NCBI RefSeq assembly: GCF_039531695.1
Contig: NZ_BAAAQN010000057.1
Location: 16,940 to 80,939 of the forward strand
Reading direction: 5' to 3'
Origin: Catenulispora yoronensis
GTDB lineage: Bacteria; Actinomycetota; Actinomycetes; Streptomycetales; Catenulisporaceae
Length of the DNA stretch: 64,000 nt
Shown: in pieces, positions 7,774 through 15,790 of the stretch
Position numbering within the stretch: position 1 is the first letter of the stretch
How the letters are laid out: each line of letters starts with the position of its first letter
Translations under genes and position numbers: made by a program
The notes under the pieces: generated by a model
What the model was told of the DNA's origin: nothing
The model's database searches: none
The model's input: only the letters and a program-made list of their open reading frames with translations

Positions 7774-8669
7774 TGACAGCGAGCGAGTTGAAGATCAGCG
7801 AGTTCAAGGACGCCAAGTCCGCCGACCGGTACCGCGCCGCGTATCAGCGGGCGTACGACAACGTCTGGCCGGTCCCCGCCACTGCCGTGGACGTCCCCAC
7901 CGCCTACGGCACCACCCGCGTGTACCGCACCGGGCCGCAGGACGGCCGTGGTGGCACCCCGATCGTGCTGCTCCCGGCCTCCGGCGGGAACGCCCTGATG
8001 TGGCACCGGTACATCGAGCCCCTGAGCCGTGAGCACACCGTCTACACCGTGGACACCGTCGGCGAACCCGGCCTGAGCGTGCAGACCGCGCCGTTCGCCG
8101 GCGGCCCGGCGCTCGCCGATTGGCTGGCCCAGACGCTGGCCGGGCTCGACGTGACTGACGTGCACGTGGTCGGCGCCTCCTACGGCGGCTGGATCGCCCT
8201 GTGCCACGAGGTCCATCACCCGGGACGGACTTCCGGCCTCACCCTGGTCGACGCCGCGGGCTTCGCCGAGGTCGGCTTCCGCTTCTACCGCTGGATCATC
8301 GTCGGGGGACTGGCCGGCCTGGCGCCCCGCAAGCTCCGGCCGCGCCTGTCCCGCATGGTGCACAACAGTGCGATCCTCGACGACGACCTGATGGCGCTGG
8401 TGAAGGCGTCGATGGGGTTCCGTCGCCGCCTGCCCGGGGCCACCGTGATCAGCGACGAGGAACTGGAGCGGATCACGGTCCCCGCGCAGTTCCTGCTCGG
8501 CGAGCGCAGTGCGCTGCACCGCTCCGAGCAGGTCGCCGAGCACATCGGCCAGGTGCTGCCGGCCGCGCGGGTGGAGATCGTGCCCGGGACCGGCCACGCC
8601 TTGTCGACCGACGTCCCGGACCTGGTCGTCGACCGGATCCTCAAAGGCGCCGCCTATACCGCGGCCTAG
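7773..8669 (+). CDS. Alpha/beta hydrolase
   Basis: A 298-residue alpha/beta hydrolase-fold enzyme. The nucleophile elbow is GASYGGW (about residues 133-139), and the oxyanion region is PASGGNALMWHRYIEPL. The acid is probably in the LGERSALHR region and the catalytic His in GTGHALSTD near the C-terminus. This is the haloperoxidase/esterase-like group, where the sequence does not reveal the substrate. Start ATG 7773 sits inside the second TetR operator and lacks a Shine-Dalgarno; an in-frame ATG at 7752 is possible. It may hydrolyse a ring-cleavage or CoA intermediate of the flanking pathway, or be unrelated. Confidence 0.85.
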   Translation: MTASELKISEFKDAKSADRYRAAYQRAYDNVWPVPATAVDVPTAYGTTRVYRTGPQDGRGGTPIVLLPASGGNALMWHRYIEPLSREHTVYTVDTVGEPGLSVQTAPFAGGPALADWLAQTLAGLDVTDVHVVGASYGGWIALCHEVHHPGRTSGLTLVDAAGFAEVGFRFYRWIIVGGLAGLAPRKLRPRLSRMVHNSAILDDDLMALVKASMGFRRRLPGATVISDEELERITVPAQFLLGERSALHRSEQVAEHIGQVLPAARVEIVPGTGHALSTDVPDLVVDRILKGAAYTAA

Positions 8670-8808
8670 CAGCGGCGGGCGCCTTGCGCGACCGTCCGCC
8701 GCTACCGCTATCGCTACCGGAGCCACCAGCCGCTATCGCCGCTACCCTGCGGCTGCTGCTACCCCTGCAGCCACCCCCGCGGTCAGCCGCCACCCCTGCC
8801 GCCAGCCG

Positions 8809-11133
8809 CTACCCCCGCGGCCGCCACCGCGCGTGAGCCGTTCCCGCCGAACCGCTCCGGATCAGCTCCAGCCGGGGACGCGGACCGTCGGTCCGGCCGG
8901 AGGCCGGCTTGCGCGCGCCGGCCTGGAACGGCAGCGGCCACTGCGCGCCGGGACCGGAGTACTCCTGTTCGGCGGCCGCGTGCAGGGTCCACTGCGGGTC
9001 GTAGAGGTGGGTCCGACCCAGTGCACACAGGTCCGCGCGGCCGGCCAGCAGGATCGAGTTCACGTCGTCGTAGGACGAGATGGCGCCGACCGCGATGGTG
9101 GCGATGCCGGCCTCGTGCCGGATCCGGTCGGCGTAAGGGGTCTGGTACGACCGGCCGTACTCGGGCTTCTCGGTGGCGGTGACCTGGCCGGTCGAGACGT
9201 CGATGGCGTCGGCGCCGTGCTCGGCGAAGGCTTCGGCGATCGCTACCGACTCGGTGCCGTCCACGCCGCCGGGGGACCAGTCGGTCGCCGATACCCGCAC
9301 GGTCGTCGGACGGTCCGCCGGCCAGACGGCGCGCACTGCGTCGAACACCTCCAGCGGGAACCGCAGGCGGTTCTCCAGCGTGCCGCCGTAGTAGTCCGTC
9401 CGGCGGTTGGTCAGCGGCGACAGGAAGCTCGACAGCAGGTAGCCGTGGGCGCAGTGCAGCTCCAGCAGGTCGAATCCGGCGCGGGCGCCGCGTTCGGCGG
9501 CGGCGGCGAACTCCTGTTTGATCGCGTCGAGTTCCGTGGCTGTGAGCTCGTGCGGAACCTGGTTCACCCCGGGCCGGTAGGGCAGCGGCGAAGGGCCGAC
9601 GACCGGCCAGTTCCCCTCCGGCAGCGGCTCGTCGATGCCCTTCCACATCAGCTTCGTCGAGCCCTTGCGGCCCGAGTGCCCGAGCTGGAGTCCGATGGCC
9701 GCGCCGGAGTGTCCGTGCACGAAGTCGACGACGCGACGCCAGGCCGCTTCCTGCTCCTCGGTGTAGATCCCGGTGCAGCCCGGCGTGATCCGTCCGGTCG
9801 GGGAGACGCACACCATCTCGGTCATCACCAGCCCGGCGCCGCCGAGCGCCTTGGAGCCCAGGTGCACCAGGTGGAAGTCGTTGGGGACGCCGTCGACCGC
9901 CGAGTACATGTCCATCGGGGAGACGATCACGCGGTTCCTCAGCGTCAGCCCGCGCAGCTGGAAAGGCCGGAACATCGGCGGGGGCGCGTCGCCGTTGACC
10001 TCGGCGGCGAACTCCGGGTCGCGCAGCTTCAGGTTGTCGTAGGTGACCCGGCGCGAGCGCGTCAGCAGGTTGAAGGCGAACTGGAGCGGCTCCTGGTCGG
10101 TATAGCGGCCCAGGTCCTCGAACCAGCGCAGGGACGCCGCCGCCGCGCGCTGGGTGGAGGCGACGACCGGCCGCCGCTCGGCCTCGTAGGCGGCCAGCGC
10201 CGAGGGCAGGTCCGGGTTCTCACGCAGGCACGCGGCCAGCGCCAGCGCGTCCTCCATGGCCAGCTTGGTGCCGGAGCCGATGGAGAAGTGCGCGGTGTGC
10301 GCTGCGTCGCCGAGCAGCACGATGTTGCCGTGCGACCAGTGCGCCGTGGTCACGGTCGCGAAGCTGAGCCAGCGCGAGTTGTTGGCGATCAGCCGGTGGC
10401 CGCCGAGCATGTCGGCGAAGATCTCGCCGATCCGGGCGATGCTCTCGTGGTCGCTCTCGCCGGGCTGGAAGTCGCGGCCGGCCGAGCGGTCGAAGCCGGC
10501 CGCGCGCCACACCCGCTCGTGCATCTCGACGATGAAGGTCGAGCCGTGGGCGTCGTAGGGGTAGCCGTGGACCTGCATGACGCCGTGCGGAGTCGGTTGC
10601 ACCTGGAAGCGGAAGGCGTCGAAGACCAGGTCGGTGCCGAGCCACATGTAGCGGCAGTCGTGGGTCCGCACGGCGGGCTGGAAGGCGTCGGCGTACTTCG
10701 TGCGGATCGCGGAGTTGACGCCGTCGGCGGCCACGACGAGGTCGTACTCGGCGGCCAACTGCTCGGTCGAGGGCGCCGGGGTGAGGAACCGGACCTTCAC
10801 ACCGAGGTCGGCGCAGCGGCGCTGGAGCATCTGCAGCAGCCGCACCCGGCTCAGCGCGGCGAAGCCGTGGCCGCCGGAGGTGACGACCCGGCCGCCGTGG
10901 TGCACGTCGATGTCGTCCCAGCGGGCGAACTCGGCGGCCATCGCCTCGTGGATCACCGGGTCGGCGTGCTCGATCCCGCCGAGGGTCTCGTCGGAGAACA
11001 CGACGCCGAAGCCGAACGTGTCGTCGGCGGCGTTGCGCTCCCAGACGTCGACCTGCGCGCCGGGGTCCAGCTGCTTGGCCAGGGCCGCGAAGTACAGGCC
11101 GCCGGGTCCGCCGCCGACGACCGCGATCCTCAC
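8809..11133 (-). CDS. Bifunctional aryl-CoA monooxygenase/OYE oxidoreductase (aminobenzoyl-CoA or salicylyl-CoA type)
   Basis: A 774-residue two-domain flavoenzyme. Residues 1-380 are a group A FAD monooxygenase: VVGGGPGGLYFAALA at the N-terminus and GDAAHTAHFSIGSGTKLAME in the second FAD site. Residues about 395-760 are an Old Yellow Enzyme-type FMN domain: MFRPFQLRGLTLRNRVIVSP, LQLGHSGRKGS, ELHCAHGYLLSSFLSP, and NRRTDYYGGTLENRLRFPLE. This architecture is that of 2-aminobenzoyl-CoA monooxygenase/reductase and salicylyl-CoA 5-hydroxylase fusions. These hydroxylate the CoA-activated ring and then reduce it, giving a non-aromatic product. The start is GTG 11133, overlapping the RidA stop as GTGA. 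The last about 30 residues are Arg/Gly-rich and look variable. Confidence 0.9.
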   Translation of the reverse strand: MRIAVVGGGPGGLYFAALAKQLDPGAQVDVWERNAADDTFGFGVVFSDETLGGIEHADPVIHEAMAAEFARWDDIDVHHGGRVVTSGGHGFAALSRVRLLQMLQRRCADLGVKVRFLTPAPSTEQLAAEYDLVVAADGVNSAIRTKYADAFQPAVRTHDCRYMWLGTDLVFDAFRFQVQPTPHGVMQVHGYPYDAHGSTFIVEMHERVWRAAGFDRSAGRDFQPGESDHESIARIGEIFADMLGGHRLIANNSRWLSFATVTTAHWSHGNIVLLGDAAHTAHFSIGSGTKLAMEDALALAACLRENPDLPSALAAYEAERRPVVASTQRAAAASLRWFEDLGRYTDQEPLQFAFNLLTRSRRVTYDNLKLRDPEFAAEVNGDAPPPMFRPFQLRGLTLRNRVIVSPMDMYSAVDGVPNDFHLVHLGSKALGGAGLVMTEMVCVSPTGRITPGCTGIYTEEQEAAWRRVVDFVHGHSGAAIGLQLGHSGRKGSTKLMWKGIDEPLPEGNWPVVGPSPLPYRPGVNQVPHELTATELDAIKQEFAAAAERGARAGFDLLELHCAHGYLLSSFLSPLTNRRTDYYGGTLENRLRFPLEVFDAVRAVWPADRPTTVRVSATDWSPGGVDGTESVAIAEAFAEHGADAIDVSTGQVTATEKPEYGRSYQTPYADRIRHEAGIATIAVGAISSYDDVNSILLAGRADLCALGRTHLYDPQWTLHAAAEQEYSGPGAQWPLPFQAGARKPASGRTDGPRPRLELIRSGSAGTAHARWRPRG

Positions 11134-11609
11134 GGCACCACCGCGACGCCGGTCAGCTCCACCAGCGCCGCCGGGTCGAACAGGCCCTTGACCTCGAAGA
11201 ACGCCATCGCCGGGTAGTGCCGGCCGAGGTGGCGGCGCCACACCCGTCCCAGCTCCTTGAGGTCCTTGCGGTACTGCTCGGCGTCGGTGGCGAACACGGT
11301 GACGGTCACCAGGTGCTCCGGCGCCGCGCCGGCGGCGGCGAGCGTCGCGGCCAGGTTGGCCAGCGCGAGGTCGAACTGTTCGACCAGGCCGGCGGCCGGG
11401 TTGACGGTGCCGTCCGGATGCAGCGCGGCCTGGCCGCCGAGGTAGACGGTGCGGCCGGGGCCGGCGGCCACAGCGTGCGAGAAGCCGACCGGGGCTGCCA
11501 GCTCCGGCGGGTTCACCAGCTCGTGCGGGGTCGTAGGGGTAGTGGCGGCGGCGGCAGTGGCAGTGGTGGCAGTGGTGGTGGCGGCCCGCTCGGCGGGCCC
11601 GGTGCTCAT
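11130..11609 (-). CDS. RidA-family deaminase
   Basis: A 159-residue RidA/YjgF-type protein. These trimers hydrolyse reactive enamines/imines to ketones and ammonia. Core blocks are visible: VNPPELAAPVGFSHAVAAGPG, YLGGQAALHPDG, QFDLALANLAATLAAAGA, and LGRHYPAMAFFEVKGLFDPAALVE. The family's usual C-terminal Arg/Glu pair appears partly replaced (VELTGVAVVP keeps the Glu). An N-terminal Thr/Ala stretch of about 25 residues precedes the fold. Start ATG 11609 overlaps the hydratase stop by ATGA and follows GGAGGGCCG. In a 2-aminobenzoyl-CoA pathway the ring product after reduction is an enamine, so RidA would be the deaminating step (inferred). Confidence 0.85.
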   Translation of the reverse strand: MSTGPAERAATTTATTATAAAATTPTTPHELVNPPELAAPVGFSHAVAAGPGRTVYLGGQAALHPDGTVNPAAGLVEQFDLALANLAATLAAAGAAPEHLVTVTVFATDAEQYRKDLKELGRVWRRHLGRHYPAMAFFEVKGLFDPAALVELTGVAVVP

Positions 11610-12433
11610 CGGCCCTCCCACTTCGGCGTCTCCTTGGCGTTGAACGCGCGATGGAACTCGGCGTGGTCACGGCTGTTCATCAGCAGCGCCTGCACGGCGG
11701 CGTCCATCTCCAGCGACGGCGACAGCCCCATGTCCAGCTCCCGGGTGAGCAGCATCTTCGTCTGCGCGTAGGCCAGCGCCGGGCCGTCGGCCAGCCGCCT
11801 GGCCAGCGCGTTCGTCGCCGCTTCCAGTTCGGAGTCCTCGACCAGCTCGCTCACCAGGCCGTACTTGTCGGCCTCGGCCGCCTTCACGGTGTCCCCGAGC
11901 ATCAGCAGCTTGGTGGCGTTGCCCAGGCCGACGATGCGGGGGAGCAAGTAGGCCGCTCCCATGTCGGAGCCGGACAGCCCGACCTTCGTGAACAGGAAGG
12001 CGAACCGCGCCGAGGCGGCGACCACGCGGAAGTCGGCGGCCAGTGCCAGCACCGATCCGGCCCCGGCCGCGACGCCGTGGATCGAGGCGATGACCGGCAC
12101 CGGGATTTCTCGTAATGCCCGCACCACGTCCCCGGTCATCCGGGTGAAGGCCAGATGCTCGTCCGGGCGCATCGCCAACAGCGCGCCGATGATCTCGTTG
12201 ACGTCGCCGCCCGAGCAGAACCCGGGGCCCTCGCCGCGCAGCACCAGCACCCGGGTGTCGCCCCGGTGCGGCAGCTCGGCCAGCAGGTCCCGCAGATCGG
12301 CGTAGGCCTCGAACGTCAGGGCGTTGATCTTCTCGGGACGGTTCAGGGTGACGGTCGCGACCCCGTCGGCGTGCTCCACGCGGAAGTGGTCCCACTGGTT
12401 CGTGAACGGGACCGAACCCCGGAACGGGCTCAT
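11606..12433 (-). CDS. Enoyl-CoA hydratase/isomerase family protein
   Basis: A 275-residue crotonase-fold enzyme, first gene of the hydratase-RidA-monooxygenase operon. Core signatures are TLNRPEKINALTFEAY, GFCSGGDVNEI (oxyanion hole and CoA site), and IHGVAAGAGSVLALAADFR. A catalytic acid is expected in the FTKVGLSGSDMGAAYLLPR segment. The start is ATG 12433 with GGGAGGACAGCGC. Within a CoA-bound ring pathway it would hydrate or open the alicyclic intermediate by beta-oxidation-like chemistry. RidA follows with an ATGA overlap, so the genes are translationally coupled. Confidence 0.9.
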   Translation of the reverse strand: MSPFRGSVPFTNQWDHFRVEHADGVATVTLNRPEKINALTFEAYADLRDLLAELPHRGDTRVLVLRGEGPGFCSGGDVNEIIGALLAMRPDEHLAFTRMTGDVVRALREIPVPVIASIHGVAAGAGSVLALAADFRVVAASARFAFLFTKVGLSGSDMGAAYLLPRIVGLGNATKLLMLGDTVKAAEADKYGLVSELVEDSELEAATNALARRLADGPALAYAQTKMLLTRELDMGLSPSLEMDAAVQALLMNSRDHAEFHRAFNAKETPKWEGR

Positions 12434-12480
12434 GCGCTGTCCTCCCGGTGCGCTGCGAGGGTGCCTGGCATCACCAATAT

Positions 12481-12494
12481 ATGACTGCCGTCAT
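12481..12494. promoter_or_regulatory. Operator/promoter of hydratase-RidA-monooxygenase operon
   Basis: ATGAC-TGCC-GTCAT is a 5-bp-arm palindrome sharing 12 consecutive bases with 4176-4187. On the minus strand it is followed by TATATT, a good -10, about 45 nt upstream of the hydratase start. The overlap of palindrome and promoter suggests repression, most simply by the PaaX-type protein. The rest of the gap to the sigma gene (12495-12738) has GC-rich sequence and a weak TAAGGT -10 candidate at 12672. Confidence 0.6.
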
Positions 12495-12738
12495 GAAAAC
12501 GCCATGACCGGCGGGCCGGTGCGGCGCCCGGGTCCGGCGTTCGGGCTCGGCGTCCGGGACGGCCGGGCGCCGGCCGCGCGCCGACTGCATGGCGCCCGAG
12601 CGGCGCCGGGCGGCGCTTGGCGGGTAAGGACATGTCGGCGGCTTGGGTCCGGACGCGGCCCGGGTTCCGTGTAAGGTTCACGCGGCGACAAGCTGTAGCA
12701 GCAGTGCTCGGCACGTACGGTCGGAGGAGGGGTACGGC

Positions 12739-13461
12739 TTGGCCTGGGGCGACCTGGATTCCGCCCTGGCCGCGGCCCGCCGCGGCGAGGAGACCGGATT
12801 CGCAGAGCTTTGGCACGCCCTGCATCCGCCTTTGCTGCGCTACCTGCGTGCGGTGGTCGGCGACAACGCCGAGGACGTGGCGAGCGAGACCTGGCTGCAG
12901 GCGGCCAAGGACGTGCGCGGATATCGCGGCGACGCCGCCGGGTTCCGGGTGTGGCTGTTCCGCGTGGCGCGCCATCGCGCCCTGGACGAGCTGCGCAAGA
13001 CCTCCCGCCGCAAAGAGGACAACGGCGACGTGGCCGCCATCGCCACCGACTGGCCGTCCGCCGACGACACCGAGCGCACCGCCGCCGAGCGGGAGGACAC
13101 CGAGCGCGCGCTGCGGCTGATAGCCCGGCTGCCCAAGGACCAGGCCGAGGCCGTGCTGTTACGCGTGGTCGCCGGCCTCGACGTGGCCCAGACCGCCAAA
13201 GTCCTGGAGAAGCGCGACGGCGCGGTGCGGATAGCCGCGATGCGCGGGCTGAAACGGCTCGCGGTGATCCTCGCCGAACAGACCGACAGCGACTGGGAAG
13301 GCGCGGTGGACGGCCTGGCCGGGACGGCCGGCGCCTCCGAGGCCGCGGCCGAACGCCCACGGCAGCGTGGGGTGACAGGGGGAACGGAGGGGGCCGGAAA
13401 CGCGGGACCGGGCCGGGCTGGCCGGGGTTCGCGGACCGTGAAAGGCGCGGAACATGGGTGA
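12739..13461 (+). CDS. ECF-type RNA polymerase sigma factor
   Basis: A 240-residue sigma-70 family factor starting at TTG 12739 behind GGAGGAGGGGTACGGC. Region 2 spans about residues 15-85 (FAELWHALHPPLLRYLRAVV, VASETWLQAAKDV, FRVWLFRVARHRALDELR). Region 4 spans about 115-175 (ALRLIARLPKDQAEAVLLRV, GLDVAQTAKVLEKRDGAVRI, AMRGLKRLA). The tail is Gly/Ala-rich. The next gene overlaps by 8 nt and encodes a single-pass membrane protein placed where an anti-sigma factor is usual, although no ZAS zinc motif is seen. Target promoters are unknown. Confidence 0.9.
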   Translation: MAWGDLDSALAAARRGEETGFAELWHALHPPLLRYLRAVVGDNAEDVASETWLQAAKDVRGYRGDAAGFRVWLFRVARHRALDELRKTSRRKEDNGDVAAIATDWPSADDTERTAAEREDTERALRLIARLPKDQAEAVLLRVVAGLDVAQTAKVLEKRDGAVRIAAMRGLKRLAVILAEQTDSDWEGAVDGLAGTAGASEAAAERPRQRGVTGGTEGAGNAGPGRAGRGSRTVKGAEHG

Positions 13462-14746
13462 GAACGTAGGCGATCTGCACTATCCGCACGATTTGGGTGA
13501 TCCATACGGTCCGGACGGGGCCGACCGCCTGACCGACGCCGCGGCCGAACGCCTGCTCAGCGGGCCGTGGGCGCTGAACGACGGCGGCCCTGGCTGCGCC
13601 GCCGGACCCTCCGCCGGAAACGGGGTCCAGGCCCCCAAGCCCACAGATTTGCCAGATCTTGGGATTTCTGCCGTCGCCGGGAGGCCCGCGCGGGTGGCAC
13701 ACTCGGCTGGCTGGGATGGAGCCGACGACCCGGGCGGGCGCGCCGGCCCCCGCGGCACGACCGGGTATCAGGGCGTTCAGAACGGGCCCGATCCGGCGTT
13801 CGCGAGCGGTGCGTGGCGGTCCGGCCACCCCGTCGGCTCAGCGGACAGCGGAGGCGAGATGACTGTGAGCAGCGTGGACTTCCCCGTGGACCTGGCGACG
13901 CCGGACGTGCAGGCGGTGCGGCGGCTGCTCGCCGCGGCGGCCGCCCCGGCGCGGCCGCACGAGCTGCGCGGCTACGACGCCGCCCGCCGGGCGTTCGAAC
14001 GGGCCGGCACGACCCCGGTCCGGCGTGGCGCCGTGGTCCAGCTGAGCCGGCTGATCGGCGTGAAGGTGGCCGCCGTGGCCGGGGCCCTGACCGTGACCGG
14101 GGTGGCGGTCGCCGCCGAGGCCGACGTGCTGCCCTCGCCGATCCAGCGGGTCGCGCACCAGGTGCTCGGCGGAGTTGGCGTTCCGGAGCCCGAGCCCGAG
14201 GCCACCACGCCGACCTCCGCCGCCGGCGGCGCGTCGAGCTCCACGGCCCGTCCCTCCACGCCCCGCCCGACCGGCGCGGCGGCCCCGGCCGGCAGCACCG
14301 GCAAAGCGCTCCCGGCCCCGGGGAGGCCGACCGGGACCGGAGCCGGAGCGATTCCGGCGCCCGGCACCAGCACCTCGGCCGACACCGCCGTCGACGTCCT
14401 GGCGCTGTGCCGGGTCTTCGCCGCGCAGCAGGCCGGCACCGGCGGCCCGCTCACCGGCCACGACCGGCACGCCCTGGCGACGCTGGCCGGCGGCGAGGAG
14501 AAGATCGCGGAATTCTGCGCCACCGCGCTGGCGGCCGTCCCGCCGGAGCCCACGACGCCGGCCGCGGATCCGGCGCCGGACCCGAGCGGCAGCCAGCCGC
14601 CGAGCACCGCGCCGAGCCCGTCCAAGGACCACAAGCCGGCCGGCGCCACCCCCACCACGCCGGCCGACAGCACCTCCGGCGGGGCCGGCAACGGGCACGG
14701 CCACACCCCGAACCCGTCCCACACTCCGCATCTCGGCAGGCGCTGA
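13454..14746 (+). CDS. Single-pass membrane protein, candidate anti-sigma partner
   Basis: A 430-residue protein, ATG 13454 overlapping the sigma stop by 8 nt. Residues 1-135 are a polar, Gly/Pro-rich cytoplasmic stretch. About 140-190 is a small helical region (PDVQAVRRLLAAAAAPARPH). A transmembrane segment follows near 205-222 (VAAVAGALTVTGVAVAA), then a long Thr/Pro/Ser-rich extracellular part holding a compact segment (VDVLALCRVFAAQQAG, EEKIAEFCATAL). An internal ATG near 13860 has GGAGGCGAG and would make a shorter form starting MTVSSVDFPVD. Position and topology suggest an anti-sigma or sensor role; there is no recognised domain. Confidence 0.7.
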   Translation: MGENVGDLHYPHDLGDPYGPDGADRLTDAAAERLLSGPWALNDGGPGCAAGPSAGNGVQAPKPTDLPDLGISAVAGRPARVAHSAGWDGADDPGGRAGPRGTTGYQGVQNGPDPAFASGAWRSGHPVGSADSGGEMTVSSVDFPVDLATPDVQAVRRLLAAAAAPARPHELRGYDAARRAFERAGTTPVRRGAVVQLSRLIGVKVAAVAGALTVTGVAVAAEADVLPSPIQRVAHQVLGGVGVPEPEPEATTPTSAAGGASSSTARPSTPRPTGAAAPAGSTGKALPAPGRPTGTGAGAIPAPGTSTSADTAVDVLALCRVFAAQQAGTGGPLTGHDRHALATLAGGEEKIAEFCATALAAVPPEPTTPAADPAPDPSGSQPPSTAPSPSKDHKPAGATPTTPADSTSGGAGNGHGHTPNPSHTPHLGRR

Positions 14747-14912
14747 GCTGCGGCGGTAACGTCAACGCGAGTCCGGACGCCTATTCCCGCAAGAGGGATC
14801 GCGGCATGCGAGCCCGGCCGTACCCATCCCTGCCGGCCGGTCCTCCGGTCCGGGCCCCGTCCTTTCACGGCGGGGCCCGGCCACAGCCCACGGCGAAGGA
14901 CGACCAGGAACA

Positions 14913-15677
14913 GTGCAGACTCCGACCGGGCGGCAGCGGCCGACGCACCCGATACCGCGCCCTCGTCCGCACGGTCCGGCCGATCTGGAGATCCTCGCCG
15001 ACGATCTGGACTATCTCGCCGACATGCATCGGTCGCAGGGGCCGAGGGTGGGTGGTCAGGCGGGGTTCGGAACCGGGGCCGGGTTCGAGCGCGGGTTCAC
15101 GGCCGGGGCCGAGCGCGACTGGTCCGACTGGTCCGAGGACGCGAACGAGGCCGCCGACGCCGACGTCGCTGCGCCGGCCGGGCCGATCTTCGTGGACGCC
15201 TCCGGGCGGCGGCGTAAGATCGCGCGGCGGGCGTCGCTGGCCGCGATGGCTGTCGTCGCCGGGTACGCCGGGCTGCTTGTTGTGAGCTTCGCCGGCGGAC
15301 CGATACCGCCGAACGCACTGCTGCCGGTGCCGGGGGTGCCGTCGCAGAAGGCTCCGACGCCGGCTTCGACGTCGGCTGTCGCGAACGGGGCCGACGGGGT
15401 GCGGACGTCCGGGAAGCCGGGCGCCGCCGACCATTCCGCCGGACGGCCGACCGGTGCGACGGAGCGCCGTCCGGAAACGCACGCCTCCACGCCGGGGAAG
15501 GCGGGGCAGACCTCGGCGTCGGCGCCGCAACCCACGTCGAGCGGCTCCGCGGCGCCGCCTCAGCCGACTCCTACGTCGGCGCCGGTGAGCACCGCCGCCT
15601 CGTCGCCGACGAGCGCGCACGGCAATCCGACGCCGCCGGGGCACCAGCACAAGTCGTCGTCGGCGCCGACCGGCTGA
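14913..15677 (+). CDS. Membrane protein with Ser/Pro/Thr-rich exterior
   Basis: A 254-residue protein, GTG 14913 after CCAGGAACA. It has a cytoplasmic N-terminus (ADLEILADDLDYLADMH), a Gly/Phe/Glu-rich patch, and a basic stop-transfer GRRRKIARR. One transmembrane segment lies at about residues 108-127 (LAAMAVVAGYAGLLVVSFAG). The roughly 120-residue extracellular tail is Ser/Thr/Pro-rich with no fold signature and ends in His/Lys. The gene is 113 nt upstream of the deacetylase-glycosyltransferase and in the same direction. I recognise no family; a surface or wall-spanning accessory to the glycosyltransferase is possible. Confidence 0.65.
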   Translation: MQTPTGRQRPTHPIPRPRPHGPADLEILADDLDYLADMHRSQGPRVGGQAGFGTGAGFERGFTAGAERDWSDWSEDANEAADADVAAPAGPIFVDASGRRRKIARRASLAAMAVVAGYAGLLVVSFAGGPIPPNALLPVPGVPSQKAPTPASTSAVANGADGVRTSGKPGAADHSAGRPTGATERRPETHASTPGKAGQTSASAPQPTSSGSAAPPQPTPTSAPVSTAASSPTSAHGNPTPPGHQHKSSSAPTG

Positions 15678-15790
15678 GGCCTTACGCGGCCCGGCATCGG
15701 GTTCCCGCCCTGACCGCGAATTCTTACTCTGACAAACCTTTGTTCTGACGAACGCACCGTCCCCCACCGGCCCCGACAGCCCCCACCGAG

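Noticed and set aside
8509..11217. 902-codon + strand frame opposite the monooxygenase/OYE gene
   Set aside because: Antisense shadow of a flavoenzyme with intact FAD and OYE motifs.
13454..14746. Zinc-binding anti-sigma factor call for the gene after the ECF sigma
   Set aside because: No HX3CX2C zinc motif was found; only position and one membrane helix support the idea, so it is left as a candidate.
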